Made by a program: the position numbers and the translations under genes. This document shows positions 33,420 through 43,334 of a stretch of DNA of 64,000 nt, in pieces; position 1 is the first letter of the stretch, and every line of letters starts with the position of its first letter. Origin of the DNA: Rheinheimera texasensis DSM 17496. Lineage in GTDB: Bacteria > Pseudomonadota > Gammaproteobacteria > Enterobacterales > Alteromonadaceae. Under the pieces are notes generated by a model. It saw only the letters and a list, made by a program, of their open reading frames with translations, had not been told where the DNA came from and searched no databases. The DNA lies in contig NZ_JONU01000007.1 of assembly GCF_000711985.1 (NCBI RefSeq), positions 124,001-188,000 on the forward strand. The letters are read 5' to 3'.

Positions 33420-34841
33420 ATGCAAGTGGCGCTACAGGATTTTCTGCTCGACAGTGCCGCGGCACAGGGCCTGACGCAGCAATTGCTGCAACAGAGCAAA
33501 CGGCAAATTCAGCAGGGCAGCTGGCCGGCCGGTGCACGCCTGCCCTCAGTTCGTGCGCTGGCGTCGCATTTGGGCATCAGCAAATTTACTGTGGCCGATG
33601 TGTATGAGCGGCTTAATGCCGAAGGGTTAGTGCTAAGCCGGCCCGGCAGCGGTGTGTTTGTTGCGCGGCGTAATCCGGCGCTGCAACTGCATGAAAACAG
33701 CAGCCCCAGTGAGCTCGCCGATGAAGTGGCGCTGATGCGCCAGACGCTGCAGCGCGAGGCGAATTGGCTGAAACCGGCTGCCGGCTGGTTAACCCCAGAC
33801 TTTCTGCCGCAGCAGGAGATCCGCGCGGCATTAAAAGAAATTGCCCGGCAAGAGCAGGCGTTGACTGACTACGGCCCAGCACAGGGTTATCTGCCGCTGC
33901 GGCAATATCTGGTGAACCGCCTGGCGGAACTGCGGATTTCGCTCGCGCCGCAGCAGTTGTTATTGACTCACAGTGCTACTCACGCACTGGATTTAGTTCT
34001 GCGTCTGTTGTTAAAGCCTGGCGACAAAGTCATTGTGGATGACCCGGGCTTTTATAACTTTCAGGCGATGCTGCGGTTGCATCAGTTGGAGCTGCTGTAC
34101 CTACCCCGCACTGCCGATGGCCCTGATTTAACTGCGCTGAGCACTTTACTCAGCAGCCATAAAGTACGCGCTTATCTGACCAATTCAGTGTTGTCGAATC
34201 CGGTCGGCACTTGTGTCAGCCCACCTAAAGCGGTACAGGTATTATCGTTATTGAAACAGCATCAGGTGCTGTTAATCGAAGATGATATTTACGCCGATTT
34301 TGAGCAGCAACCAGCGCTGCGTTATGCCAGTCTGACCGGTTTGCAGGACGGCGTTTATCTGGGCAGTTTGTCGAAAACCATTTCAGCTGACTTACGCGTG
34401 GGTTATATCGCCGCCTCGCCACAGCTCATTGCCTCACTGACCGATTTAAAACTGATCAGCAGTACCTCAACCCCGGCCACTGTGGAACGGGTGGTCTATC
34501 AGGTACTGACCAGCGGTAGCTACCGCCGTCATCTGAAGCAATTACAGCAGCGGTTAGACGGGCTGCGTCGTGACGTCATTGCGGAATTTGTTAAACGCGA
34601 CATTGTGCCATGGTTTGTGCCTGAGGCTGGTTTTGCCCTTTGGCTGCAACTGCCGCCCGGTATCAGCAGTCGCGCGCTGACAGCGCTCGCGGCCAAGGCA
34701 CAAGTGGTACTGGCGCCGGGGCCAAATTTCAGCCAATGGCCGGATGCCGACCGGTTTATGCGGGTTAATATCAGTCAATGTGCCGAGCCGCGGTTGTGGC
34801 AGGTCTTGGATGAGGCTTTGGCACAGCTAAAAGCTAATTGA
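33420..34841 (+). CDS. MocR-type GntR/aminotransferase fusion regulator
   Basis: Transcription factor of 473 residues. An N-terminal winged helix-turn-helix (about 20-85: GARLPSVRALASHLGISKFTVADVYERLNAEGLVLSRPGSGVFV) is linked to a class I aminotransferase-like domain (about 120-470). The PLP-lysine region is YLGSLSKTISADLRVGY near 320. MocR proteins bind PLP or an amino acid adduct to control neighbouring metabolic or transport genes. It is divergent from the DMT transporter, its likely target. The ATG follows GGGCGGGAGAG. Confidence 0.9.
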   Translation: MQVALQDFLLDSAAAQGLTQQLLQQSKRQIQQGSWPAGARLPSVRALASHLGISKFTVADVYERLNAEGLVLSRPGSGVFVARRNPALQLHENSSPSELADEVALMRQTLQREANWLKPAAGWLTPDFLPQQEIRAALKEIARQEQALTDYGPAQGYLPLRQYLVNRLAELRISLAPQQLLLTHSATHALDLVLRLLLKPGDKVIVDDPGFYNFQAMLRLHQLELLYLPRTADGPDLTALSTLLSSHKVRAYLTNSVLSNPVGTCVSPPKAVQVLSLLKQHQVLLIEDDIYADFEQQPALRYASLTGLQDGVYLGSLSKTISADLRVGYIAASPQLIASLTDLKLISSTSTPATVERVVYQVLTSGSYRRHLKQLQQRLDGLRRDVIAEFVKRDIVPWFVPEAGFALWLQLPPGISSRALTALAAKAQVVLAPGPNFSQWPDADRFMRVNISQCAEPRLWQVLDEALAQLKAN

Positions 34842-34871
34842 ACAGCCTGATTATTACTCCTGGGTATCAAA

Positions 34872-34900
34872 ATAAAAAAACCGGCAGTAGCCGGTTTTAT
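34872..34900. terminator. Bidirectional terminator between MocR gene and eda
   Basis: AACCGGC/GCCGGTT stem with AGTA loop, preceded by A7 and followed by TTTT. It fits the two convergent genes. Confidence 0.85.
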
Positions 34901-34916
34901 CATGCTGTTACAGAGA

Positions 34917-35564
34917 TCAAGCCTGAGCTTTAACCACCGCATCTTTACACAGCTGGGTGATACGGTCCCAGTCACCGGCGACAATAGCGTCATCCGGCAC
35001 AATCCAGCTGCCACCAACACAACGCACGTTTGGCAGCGCCAGATACTCGAGGAAGTTTTTCTCGTTGATGCCGCCGGTTGGGCAGAAACGGATATCCGAG
35101 AACGGGCCATGAATAGACTTCAATGTCTTCACGCCACCAGCCGCTTCTGCCGGGAAGAATTTAAAGTGGGTGTAGCCTAAACCTGTGCCTTCCATCAGTT
35201 CTGAGATTGATGCTATGCCCGGGATCAACGGAATTGGCGCTTCTTTACCAGCGACCAGCAATTCACGGGTCAAGCCCGGGCTGATGGCAAATTTAGCGCC
35301 AGCTTCAACCACTTTTTGCAGCTGGTCGGCGGTGGTCACGGTTCCGGCGCCAACAATTGCATCCGGCACTTCTTTGGATAACAAGGCAATGGCTTCCAGC
35401 GCGACCGGCGTGCGCAGCGTCACTTCCAGTACTTTGATACCACCGGCCAACAAGGCCTTCGCCATAGGAACGGCCGTAGCCAGGTCTTTAATCACGATCA
35501 CCGGAACGACCGGGCCTTGCGCAAATAAGGTGTCTGGTTGTAACTGCCAGTTTGAAAACGACAT
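34917..35564 (-). CDS. eda: KDPG aldolase
   Basis: Splits 2-keto-3-deoxy-6-phosphogluconate to pyruvate and glyceraldehyde-3-phosphate, last step of the Entner-Doudoroff route. It has 215 residues. The catalytic Glu lies in [10 protein letters not shown] near 47, the Schiff-base Lys in [13 protein letters not shown] near 133, and CPTGGI follows near 160. It is last in the zwf-pgl-edd-glk-eda cluster, starting two bases after glk, and ends in a strong terminator. Confidence 0.97.
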   Translation of the reverse strand: MSFSNWQLQPDTLFAQGPVVPVIVIKDLATAVPMAKALLAGGIKVLEVTLRTPVALEAIALLSKEVPDAIVGAGTVTTADQLQKVVEAGAKFAISPGLTRELLVAGKEAPIPLIPGIASISELMEGTGLGYTHFKFFPAEAAGGVKTLKSIHGPFSDIRFCPTGGINEKNFLEYLALPNVRCVGGSWIVPDDAIVAGDWDRITQLCKDAVVKAQA

Positions 35565-35566
35565 AA

Positions 35567-36541
35567 TCAGCCCGCCAATTTTTGTTTTAAGTAAACTGCA
35601 CAGCCGAGTAAGCCCGGTTGCTCTGCAGTGACGATATAAGTTGCGATTTGCCGGTTGAACGCCGTAAAACGTCCTTTGGCTTCAAATCTGCTACGAAACT
35701 CGCTTTGTTCCAGCAAAGGCAGCAGTTTTGGTGTAATACCCCCGGCGACATAAACCCCACCGAAGGTACTTAAGGTCAGTGCCAAATCACCGGCCAGACT
35801 GCCAAGCGAGGCAAAAAACTGCGCGACAACGGCCTGGCTTAACGCACAACTGCCATCGAGTGCCTGCTGGCCGATTTCTGCGGCAGTTTTGGCCGGCACG
35901 TCCAGCTGCTGATAAGCAGCAAGCGCCAGATACAAACTTTCCAGACCAGGGCCTGATAACAGCCGCTCCGGCGAGACATGGCCATAATGCGCAGCCAGAT
36001 AACGCTGGATAAACCATTCCTGCTCGTTCTGCGCAGTCCAGTCGGTGTGTCCGCCCTCACCAGGCAATGGGATATAACCCTGCTGCGTTGGGATTAAGTG
36101 TGCCACGCCTAAACCAGTACCAGCACCCAGTACAGCCATAGGTTTGGTCAGATCACGCTCACCTGCGCCGGTTTTCACCAGCTCGGCATCACGAATAGCC
36201 GGCAGCGACATCGCCACAGCGGTGAAATCGTTCAGCACGATAAATTCAACAAGACCCAGTTCGGCTTTGATTTGCGTGATGGAAAATTCCCAATGGAAAT
36301 TTGTCATTTTGACAAAGTCACCGGTGACCGGACAGGCAATAGCCACTGCCACATGGGCGATGTCAGTCAGGCTTTGTTGCTCGCGGTAATACTGCAGCGC
36401 TAAGGCCAGCGTGGCGAATTCCGCGCACGGATACACCACGACCTTGTCCAGTTCCAGCGTGGTCAAATCGACCCGGCTAAAACGCGCATTGGTACCGCCA
36501 ATGTCAGCGACTATGGCGAAGCGGATCGCAGCATTAGCCAT
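35567..36541 (-). CDS. glk: Glucokinase
   Basis: Phosphorylates glucose with ATP, feeding zwf. It has 324 residues, against 321 in E. coli Glk. It has the N-terminal phosphate loop [11 protein letters not shown] near 10, the substrate loop [11 protein letters not shown] (Asp base) near 97, GAGTGLGVA near 140 and GEGGHTDW near 160. I start at MANAAIRF (GGAG eight bases upstream). The ATG overlaps the end of edd by eight bases. Its place between edd and eda couples glucose entry to the Entner-Doudoroff enzymes. Confidence 0.95.
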   Translation of the reverse strand: MANAAIRFAIVADIGGTNARFSRVDLTTLELDKVVVYPCAEFATLALALQYYREQQSLTDIAHVAVAIACPVTGDFVKMTNFHWEFSITQIKAELGLVEFIVLNDFTAVAMSLPAIRDAELVKTGAGERDLTKPMAVLGAGTGLGVAHLIPTQQGYIPLPGEGGHTDWTAQNEQEWFIQRYLAAHYGHVSPERLLSGPGLESLYLALAAYQQLDVPAKTAAEIGQQALDGSCALSQAVVAQFFASLGSLAGDLALTLSTFGGVYVAGGITPKLLPLLEQSEFRSRFEAKGRFTAFNRQIATYIVTAEQPGLLGCAVYLKQKLAG

Positions 36542-38366
36542 TGAGGTGCTCCTCAGTGGTAAACAGACTGCAGGCCCCTTGTTCAGCACCGGTCAGTACT
36601 GTGCGCAGGCCACCGAAAATTTCGCGGCCCATGCCATAATAACTTTCTGACATGTCGCAGGTGGCGAGCGGCCGTGCATTAAATTCCGCTGCTTCGACCA
36701 GCACCTGTAATTCGCCGGTTTGTGCATTCACACGGATCATATCGCCGTCCTGAATACGGGCAATTGGGCCGCCTTCGATAGCTTCCGGTGTGACATGGAT
36801 AGCGGCCGGCACTTTACCGGACGCGCCTGACATGCGGCCGTCAGTGACCAGTGCGACTTTAAAACCTCGGTCCTGCAGCACGCCAAGCGGCGGGGTCAAT
36901 TTGTGCAGTTCCGGCATACCACAGGCTTTTGGCCCCTGGAAGCGCACCACGACGACACAATCTTTATTCAGCGCACCTGCTTTAAAGGCTGCATCCAGCT
37001 GGTGCTGGTCGCTGAATACCACTGCTGGCGCTTCAACAATGTCAGTACCTTCACGCAGTGACGAAGTTTTAATCACGCCACGACCAATGTTACCAGCCAA
37101 TACATGCACACCGCCGGTAGCTTTGAATGGCTTGGCGACCGATGAAATGACTTTGTCGTCCAGTGACTTGGCCGGGCCATCCACCCACACCAGTTCGCCG
37201 TTTTGCAGCTCTGGCACCTGGGTGTAACGACGCAAACCAAAACCAGCCACAGTGTGCACGTCTTCATGCACCAAACCTGCGTCTAACAGTTCACGAATAA
37301 GCACTGCCATACCACCGGCCTGATGGAAGTGGTTGACGTCGGCTTCGCCGTTTGGATAGATTTTTGCCAGTAACGGTGTGGCTTTAGACAAATCTTCGAA
37401 ATCGTCCCAGTTCACGATGAAGCCGGCGCTGCGGGCCACTGCCACTAAGTGCATGGTGTGGTTGGTAGAACCACCGGTTGCCAGCAAACCAACAATACCG
37501 TTGACCACTGCTTTGACATCGACGATTTGGCCGATTGGTGTGTAATTGGCGCCTAAATCAGTCAGACGCGTGACCTGACGTGCAGCGGCTTTGGTCAGTG
37601 CATCGCGCAGCTCTGTACCCGGATTAACAAAAGACGAACCCGGCAAGTGCAGGCCCATCATTTCGACCACTAACTGGTTCGAGTTAGCAGTGCCGTAGAA
37701 AGTGCAAGTGCCCGGTGCGTGGTAAGATTTGGCTTCTGAATCCAGTAACTCGTCTTTACCCACTTTGCCTTCAGCGTAAAGCTGGCGCACCCGGGCTTTT
37801 TCTTTATTCGGAATACCAGATGGCATTGGTCCTGCAGGCACGAACACAAACGGCAGGTGGCCGAAACTTAAAGCTGCCATCAGTAAACCCGGCACGATTT
37901 TGTCACAAATCCCCAGCATCATGGCGCCGTCAAACATATTATGTGACAGGCCGACAGCCGCAGACATCGCAATGATGTCGCGTGATAACAACGACAGCTC
38001 CATGCCCGGCTGGCCCTGGGTGACACCGTCACACATTGCCGGTACACCGCCGGCAAATTGGGCGACACTACCCACTTCAGCACAGGCTTGTTTAATCAGT
38101 GCCGGATAGGTTTCATACGGCTGATGGGCTGACAACATGTCGTTGTAGCTGGAAATAATGCCGATATTGGCTTTGGTCAGACTGCGCAGGTCAGTTTTTT
38201 CCTGTGTACTACAGGCGGCAAAACCATGCGCCAGATTGCCACAGGCTAAAGCGCCGCGATGCGGGCCTTTGCGCCGGGCTTTTTCCATCCGTTGCAGATA
38301 AATAGCCCGACTTTTTTCACTGCGCGCTAAAATCCGTTCTGTAACCTGTTGTATGACCGGGTGCAT
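36534..38366 (-). CDS. edd: 6-phosphogluconate dehydratase
   Basis: Entner-Doudoroff enzyme with an Fe-S cluster, making KDPG from 6-phosphogluconate. It has 610 residues, typical of Edd in the IlvD/Edd family. Cluster cysteines are visible in [16 protein letters not shown] near 110, GICDKIVPG near 152 and [14 protein letters not shown] near 222. [20 protein letters not shown] near 515 is the C-terminal signature. It starts eight bases after the stop of pgl and overlaps glk at its end. Confidence 0.97.
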   Translation of the reverse strand: MHPVIQQVTERILARSEKSRAIYLQRMEKARRKGPHRGALACGNLAHGFAACSTQEKTDLRSLTKANIGIISSYNDMLSAHQPYETYPALIKQACAEVGSVAQFAGGVPAMCDGVTQGQPGMELSLLSRDIIAMSAAVGLSHNMFDGAMMLGICDKIVPGLLMAALSFGHLPFVFVPAGPMPSGIPNKEKARVRQLYAEGKVGKDELLDSEAKSYHAPGTCTFYGTANSNQLVVEMMGLHLPGSSFVNPGTELRDALTKAAARQVTRLTDLGANYTPIGQIVDVKAVVNGIVGLLATGGSTNHTMHLVAVARSAGFIVNWDDFEDLSKATPLLAKIYPNGEADVNHFHQAGGMAVLIRELLDAGLVHEDVHTVAGFGLRRYTQVPELQNGELVWVDGPAKSLDDKVISSVAKPFKATGGVHVLAGNIGRGVIKTSSLREGTDIVEAPAVVFSDQHQLDAAFKAGALNKDCVVVVRFQGPKACGMPELHKLTPPLGVLQDRGFKVALVTDGRMSGASGKVPAAIHVTPEAIEGGPIARIQDGDMIRVNAQTGELQVLVEAAEFNARPLATCDMSESYYGMGREIFGGLRTVLTGAEQGACSLFTTEEHLNG

Positions 38367-38374
38367 ATAAACCT

Positions 38375-39064
38375 CTATTGATCTGCGTACATAACTGACA
38401 ATTCTGGGTCTGTCAGCTGAATAAAAGCACGGATTGGCATGGCTGCCACGTCAGTACCGGCAGCTGCCTGCTGCAGCACTTGTAATTTTTTGCTGCCAAC
38501 CAGATGCAGAAAAATCGCCCGCCCCTGCGCCAGTCGCTGTTTGCTGAAGCTGATCCGCTGATATGGAGCAGTGGTCGGATTGGTCGCCAGTAAATCCGGC
38601 GCATCGTCGGCAAGGCCAGCATTCAGTTCTTTGCTGCAGGGAAATAACGAAGCGGTATGACCGTCTTCGCCCATGCCCAAAATCACCACATCAAAGCGCG
38701 GTAAATCACGAACGCGGGCTAACAGCTCAGGCACGGCGGCTTCGGCGTCCTCAGCCGGGGCATACAGACTGACAAAGGTCGCTACCGCTGCTTTGTGCTG
38801 TAATAACGCTGATTTTACCAGCCGTTCATTACTGTCCGGCGCATCGTCTGGCAGATAACGGTCATCTGCCAGCGTGATCGTGACTTTTGACCAGTCTAAA
38901 TCTGTGTTCGCCAGCGTCTGAAACAAAGGCAACGGTGTACGGCCGCCGGAGACAACCAACACCGCTGTGCCGCGCTCAATGATCGCCTGTTGCAGTTTAG
39001 CGCTGATGTCAGCGGCAAAAGCTGCGTTCAGCGCTTGTGAGTCAGAAAATTGCTGCAGCTGCAT
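38375..39064 (-). CDS. pgl: 6-phosphogluconolactonase
   Basis: Hydrolyses 6-phosphogluconolactone. A DevB-type protein of 229 residues. Signatures are [16 protein letters not shown] near 38, [17 protein letters not shown] near 66 and [16 protein letters not shown] near 129 (sugar-phosphate isomerase-like fold). One base separates it from zwf upstream, and edd follows after eight bases, so the operon is tightly packed. Confidence 0.95.
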   Translation of the reverse strand: MQLQQFSDSQALNAAFAADISAKLQQAIIERGTAVLVVSGGRTPLPLFQTLANTDLDWSKVTITLADDRYLPDDAPDSNERLVKSALLQHKAAVATFVSLYAPAEDAEAAVPELLARVRDLPRFDVVILGMGEDGHTASLFPCSKELNAGLADDAPDLLATNPTTAPYQRISFSKQRLAQGRAIFLHLVGSKKLQVLQQAAAGTDVAAMPIRAFIQLTDPELSVMYADQ

Positions 39065-39065
39065 G

Positions 39066-40538
39066 TTATTCGTCCCAGTTTCGGTCGTCGCGCGCCAGCA
39101 AAGAGATGGCGGCTACCGGGCCCCAGGTGCCGGCCTGATAGGCTTTTGGCGGCTCATTATTGACGCGCCAGGCGTCGAGAATACCGTCGACCCACTTCCA
39201 GGCTTGTTCTACTTCATCACGCCGCACAAACAAATATTGATTGCCCAACATTGCTTCTAACAACAAACGCTCGTAAGCATCCGCGATCCGTTGTGACTGG
39301 AAAGTTTCATCAAAACTTAAATCCAGTTTGCTTTGTTGCAGTTGCATCGTCTCGCCGAGGCCCGGGATCTTGTTCATGATCTGGATCTCAACGCCTTCAT
39401 CCGGTTGTAAGCGGATGATCAGTTTGTTTGCCGGTAACTGTTTATAAGTTTCATGGAAAATGTTGTGTGGCTGTGGCTTAAAGCAAATCACCACTTCCGA
39501 CACTTTATTTGGCATGCGTTTACCGGTACGCAGGTAAAACGGTACGCCGGCCCAGCGCCAGTTGTCGATATCGACTTTAATCGCGACAAAAGTCTCGGTC
39601 TTGCTGTTCGGCCGTGCGTCCTCTTCTTCCAGATAACCGGGCACTGCTTTACCGCCGACAAAGCCGGCTGCATATTGGCCACGCACGGTTTTTTCCTGCA
39701 CGTTTTGCAGGTTAATCGGCCGCAGCGCTTTGAGAACTTTGAGTTTTTCGTCGCGGATGCTGTCGGCATCCAATCGTGCCGGTGGTTCCATCGCGATTAG
39801 CGACAGCACCTGTAATAAGTGGTTTTGCACCATGTCGCGCATCTGGCCGGCGTCGTCGTAATAACCCCAACGCCCCTCTACGCCTACTTCTTCGGCCACT
39901 GAGATCTGCACATGGTCAATGGCATTGTGGTCCCAGTTGGAAGCGAAAATCGCATTGGCAAAGCGCAGTGCTAACAGGTTCAGTACTGTTTCTTTGCCTA
40001 AGTAGTGGTCGATGCGGTAAATTTGCGATTCTTTGAAATAACGCGCCACTTCGTCGTTGATGACTTTGGACGATTCCAAACAATGGCCGATAGGCTTTTC
40101 CAGCACTACGCGGGATGGCTCAGCTGACAGACCCGCTGAATCGAGCCCCTTACAGATATTGCCAAATAACGAAGGTGCTGTGGCGAAATAACTGACCGGA
40201 ATTCGTTTGGCCGGATTGGTTACTGCCTTTAATTGCAGATAATCTGCTTCTTTTGACAGATCAATCTGCACATAGACCAGCTTAGCCTGCAACCGTTGCC
40301 AGACATCCGCTTCAATCGGCTCTTTAATAAACTTATGTAAATTGGTCTCAACTAACGCGACATAGTCGGCGAGGCTCATGGCGTCACGGGCAACCCCGAT
40401 AATGCGGGAGTCCGTGTGTAACAGGCCGGCGCGTTCCAGTTGATATAAAGCGGGTAATAACTTACGGCGCGCCAGGTCGCCTTTGGTGCCAAACAGAATT
40501 AAATCGCAGGCTTTGTTTGATTGTGCTGTTGCTGTCAT
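39066..40538 (-). CDS. zwf: Glucose-6-phosphate 1-dehydrogenase
   Basis: Oxidises glucose-6-phosphate to the lactone with NAD(P)+, opening both the pentose phosphate and Entner-Doudoroff routes. It has 490 residues. The nucleotide motif GTKGDLARRKLLPALY is near 17; GTKGD replaces the more common GASGD, an allowed variation. The active site RIDHYLGKETVLNL is near 175. First gene of the operon, preceded by a HexR box about 84 bases upstream, so it is probably repressed by HexR and induced by KDPG. Confidence 0.97.
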   Translation of the reverse strand: MTATAQSNKACDLILFGTKGDLARRKLLPALYQLERAGLLHTDSRIIGVARDAMSLADYVALVETNLHKFIKEPIEADVWQRLQAKLVYVQIDLSKEADYLQLKAVTNPAKRIPVSYFATAPSLFGNICKGLDSAGLSAEPSRVVLEKPIGHCLESSKVINDEVARYFKESQIYRIDHYLGKETVLNLLALRFANAIFASNWDHNAIDHVQISVAEEVGVEGRWGYYDDAGQMRDMVQNHLLQVLSLIAMEPPARLDADSIRDEKLKVLKALRPINLQNVQEKTVRGQYAAGFVGGKAVPGYLEEEDARPNSKTETFVAIKVDIDNWRWAGVPFYLRTGKRMPNKVSEVVICFKPQPHNIFHETYKQLPANKLIIRLQPDEGVEIQIMNKIPGLGETMQLQQSKLDLSFDETFQSQRIADAYERLLLEAMLGNQYLFVRRDEVEQAWKWVDGILDAWRVNNEPPKAYQAGTWGPVAAISLLARDDRNWDE

Positions 40539-40621
40539 GCAAATGACCCTTGAATAGATGTAATTTTACAACACTTAGCCGCATACTAGCCGACTGAAAA
40601 GCGCTTGTAAACCTAATAAGA

Positions 40622-40636
40622 TGTAATTAAATTACA
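40622..40636. promoter_or_regulatory. HexR operator upstream of zwf
   Basis: TGTAATTAAATTACA, a perfect 15-bp palindrome with one central base, matching the known HexR consensus of gammaproteobacteria. It lies between the divergent zwf and hexR genes and can control both. Confidence 0.88.
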
Positions 40637-40802
40637 TAATAACTAAAGATTTTGACGGGCCGGTTGCCTTCAGGCAGTCTTTGACAACTATCATCCTGAG
40701 TGTGGTAAATTTAGCACTTTTGATGTAGCCGGCTTTGTCAGACTACAGATAATATTACATCAACCTGCTGTCGCAGGTCTCATAACATGCAGGTAAAAGC
40801 GG

Positions 40803-41660
40803 ATGAATGTGCTGGAAAAAATCGTCAACAGTGTCAACAGCTTTAGTAAGTCAGAGCGAAAAGTGGCAGATGTGATCCTGGCCAACCCGCAAACGACCAT
40901 CCACAGCAGTATTGCAGCACTGGCAAAAATGGCAGACGTCTCTGAGCCGACCGTCAACCGTTTCTGTCGTCGCCTCGATACCAAGGGATTCCCGGATTTT
41001 AAATTACATCTGGCACAAAGCCTGGCGAACGGCACACCTTATGTAAACCGCCACGTCGAAGAAGACGACGGCCCTGAGGCTTATACAGCCAAGATCTTTG
41101 AATCGACGATGGCGGCCTTAGATGCTGCGCGGCAAAACGTTGATATCCCAACGATTAACCGGGCCGTTGACGTGCTGACTCAGGCGAAGAAAATCTCCTT
41201 TTTTGGCCTCGGTGCTTCTGCTTCTGTGGCCCATGATGCGCAGAACAAGTTCTTTCGCTTTAATGTGCCGGTGGTTTGTTTCGACGATATCGTTATGCAG
41301 CGCATGAGCGCCATTAATAGTGCTGAAGGTGATGTCGTTGTCTGTATTTCCCACACCGGCCGCACGAAAAACCTCTGTGACATCGCCGCCATCGCGCGTG
41401 AAAACGACGCCACAGTCATTGGTATCACGGCCTATGACAGTCCGCTGGCGAAAGAATGTACGCTGGTGTTGTCACTGGATGTACCAGAAGACACTGATAT
41501 GTATATGCCGATGGCATCCCGCGTGGCGCAATTGGTGCTGATTGATATTCTTGCCACCGGCTTTACGCTGCGTCGCGGCACTAAGTTCAGGGAAAATCTG
41601 AAGAAAGTAAAAGACAGTTTGCGTGGCTCGCGTTTCGATAAAAAGGATTTTCATAGCTGA
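40803..41660 (+). CDS. hexR: Transcriptional regulator HexR
   Basis: RpiR-family repressor of central carbon genes whose ligand is KDPG. It has 285 residues. The N-terminal helix-turn-helix covers about 1-77 (NSFSKSERKVADVILANP…SIAALAKMADVSEPTVNRFCRRL), and the SIS sugar-phosphate domain covers about 120-260 (FFGLGASASVAHDAQNKF…CISHTGRT). It is divergent from zwf, and two matching operators lie on either side of the gene. Start MNVLEKIVNSVNSFSKSE matches the family. Confidence 0.95.
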   Translation: MNVLEKIVNSVNSFSKSERKVADVILANPQTTIHSSIAALAKMADVSEPTVNRFCRRLDTKGFPDFKLHLAQSLANGTPYVNRHVEEDDGPEAYTAKIFESTMAALDAARQNVDIPTINRAVDVLTQAKKISFFGLGASASVAHDAQNKFFRFNVPVVCFDDIVMQRMSAINSAEGDVVVCISHTGRTKNLCDIAAIARENDATVIGITAYDSPLAKECTLVLSLDVPEDTDMYMPMASRVAQLVLIDILATGFTLRRGTKFRENLKKVKDSLRGSRFDKKDFHS

Positions 41661-41715
41661 TCGGAGCAGTTAAACGGCCAAAATTGTAGTTTTTTTTCAG
41701 ATGCTCGCTATATTC

Positions 41716-41730
41716 TGTAATTTAATTACA
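41716..41730. promoter_or_regulatory. HexR operator upstream of pykA
   Basis: TGTAATTTAATTACA, a palindrome matching the HexR consensus. A possible promoter TTGTAG (41684-41689) and TATATT (41709-41714), with a long 19-base spacer, lies just upstream, so HexR here would cover the start of transcription. Confidence 0.85.
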
Positions 41731-41748
41731 TTAAACTAATGCAGTTCG

Positions 41749-41771
41749 AACCGGGCACCCGCCCGGTTTTT
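41749..41771 (+). terminator. Terminator-like hairpin in pykA leader
   Basis: AACCGGGC/GCCCGGTT with loop ACCC, followed by T-run. It lies downstream of the HexR box and 26 bases before pykA, so it may end hexR transcripts, attenuate pykA, or shield its mRNA. Confidence 0.6.
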
Positions 41772-41796
41772 GCCAATCAACAGGCAGGAGTTGCCA

Positions 41797-43233
41797 ATGC
41801 CAAGAAGAACCAAAATAGTCGCCACGCTAGGTCCAGCCACTAATACCCAGGCCGCCATTGAAAAATTAATTCAGGCCGGCGCCTCAGTTTTTCGTTTTAA
41901 CTTCTCACACGGCACCGCCGACGATCACAAGCAACGCGCGGCCATGGTGCGCGCTGCAGCTGCGGCTTGTAACGCTCATGTCGCTATCTTAGGTGATCTG
42001 CAGGGCCCGAAAATTCGCGTTTCTACTTTCAAAAACAACTGTGTTGAACTGGCTGAAGGCCAGGAATACGTGTTGGACGCAACGCTTGGCAAAGGCCTCG
42101 GTGATGAAACCCAGGTTGGTATCGACTATAAAGAGCTGCCGGGTGATGTATTCCCGGGCGACTTATTGCTGTTAGACGACGGTCGTATTCAACTGGTGGT
42201 GTCTCATGTTGAAGGCAGCCGGATTGTTACCAAGGTCACAGTTGGCGGCAAACTCAGCAATAACAAAGGCATTAACCGCCAGGGCGGTGGTTTATCTGCG
42301 CCGGCTCTGACGGACAAAGACAAAAACGATATCGCGCTTGCTGCCGATATCGATGTGGATTATCTCGCAGTGTCTTTCCCGCGCACTGGTGATGATTTAC
42401 GTTTAGCTCGTCAACTGGCCCGTGCGGCTGGTTCTGAAGCCTTAATAGTGTCTAAAGTAGAACGCGCCGAGGCTGTTGCTGATGACGAAACGCTGGACGA
42501 TATCATTCGGGCATCTGATGCCGTGATGGTTGCCCGCGGTGACTTAGGTGTAGAAATTGGCGACGCCGAATTGGTTGGCCAGCAAAAACGTATTATCGCC
42601 CGCTCCCGTCAGCTGAACCGTGTGGTGATCACGGCGACGCAAATGATGGAAAGCATGATTGAAAGTCCGATGCCTACCCGTGCCGAAGTGATGGATGTGG
42701 CAAACGCCGTTCTCGATGGCACTGACGCCGTGATGCTGTCAGCCGAAACGGCTGCCGGTAAATATCCGACTGAAACCGTCAAAGCGATGGGCCGGGTTTG
42801 TGACGGCGCTGAGAAGCATCCAAAAGTGTTGTCGTCTAAACACCGGATGGACGTTACTTTCACTGAAATCAGCGAAACTATCGCCTTATCAGCGATGTAC
42901 GCGGCAAACCATCTGGCGGGTATCAAAGCCATTATTGCGCTGACTGAATCTGGTTATACCGCCAAACTGATGTCGCGCATCACCTCATCGCATCCGATTT
43001 ATGCGTTATCGCGTCATGTGAAAACGCTGAACAAGATGGCGTTGTATCGCGGTGTTTACCCGGTGTCGTTTGACAGCCATGGCATCAGCAACGACCATAT
43101 CGCCGATGAAGCTGTTGCCGCGGTGAAAAAAGCGGCAGGTCTGCAAAGTGGTGACCTGGTGATCCTGACCCACGGTGATGTGATGGAAACCGTTGGTGCT
43201 TCAAACACCTGCAAAATTGTTACGGTAAAATAA
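41797..43233 (+). CDS. pykA: Pyruvate kinase II
   Basis: Makes pyruvate and ATP from PEP and ADP. It has 478 residues. Motifs are [13 protein letters not shown] near 32, [12 protein letters not shown] near 65, SKVERAEAV near 218, [13 protein letters not shown] near 243 and [12 protein letters not shown] near 275. I start at [15 protein letters not shown] (ATG 41797, with AGGAG upstream); an in-frame start at 41770 lies before that Shine-Dalgarno. The PykA type fits its link to hexR. A long perfect hairpin follows. Confidence 0.95.
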   Translation: MPRRTKIVATLGPATNTQAAIEKLIQAGASVFRFNFSHGTADDHKQRAAMVRAAAAACNAHVAILGDLQGPKIRVSTFKNNCVELAEGQEYVLDATLGKGLGDETQVGIDYKELPGDVFPGDLLLLDDGRIQLVVSHVEGSRIVTKVTVGGKLSNNKGINRQGGGLSAPALTDKDKNDIALAADIDVDYLAVSFPRTGDDLRLARQLARAAGSEALIVSKVERAEAVADDETLDDIIRASDAVMVARGDLGVEIGDAELVGQQKRIIARSRQLNRVVITATQMMESMIESPMPTRAEVMDVANAVLDGTDAVMLSAETAAGKYPTETVKAMGRVCDGAEKHPKVLSSKHRMDVTFTEISETIALSAMYAANHLAGIKAIIALTESGYTAKLMSRITSSHPIYALSRHVKTLNKMALYRGVYPVSFDSHGISNDHIADEAVAAVKKAAGLQSGDLVILTHGDVMETVGASNTCKIVTVK

Positions 43234-43242
43234 CCGCAGCGT

Positions 43243-43284
43243 GAAAAGCAAAAAAGGTCGCAATCGCGACCTTTTTTGCTTTTC
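43243..43284. terminator. Very strong bidirectional terminator
   Basis: A 19-bp perfect stem (arms 43243-43261 and 43266-43284, loop AATC) containing A6 and T6 tracts. It separates the convergent pykA and DMT genes. Confidence 0.95.
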
Positions 43285-43334
43285 AGCATGGCTGACTTAC
43301 AAGTAAACAAGCTGCAAACTCGCAACAGCTGGTA

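Noticed and set aside
40559-40570. TGTAATTTTACA near the zwf start as a third HexR box
   Set aside because: The arms resemble HexR half-sites, but the spacing is three bases too short for the 15-bp consensus.
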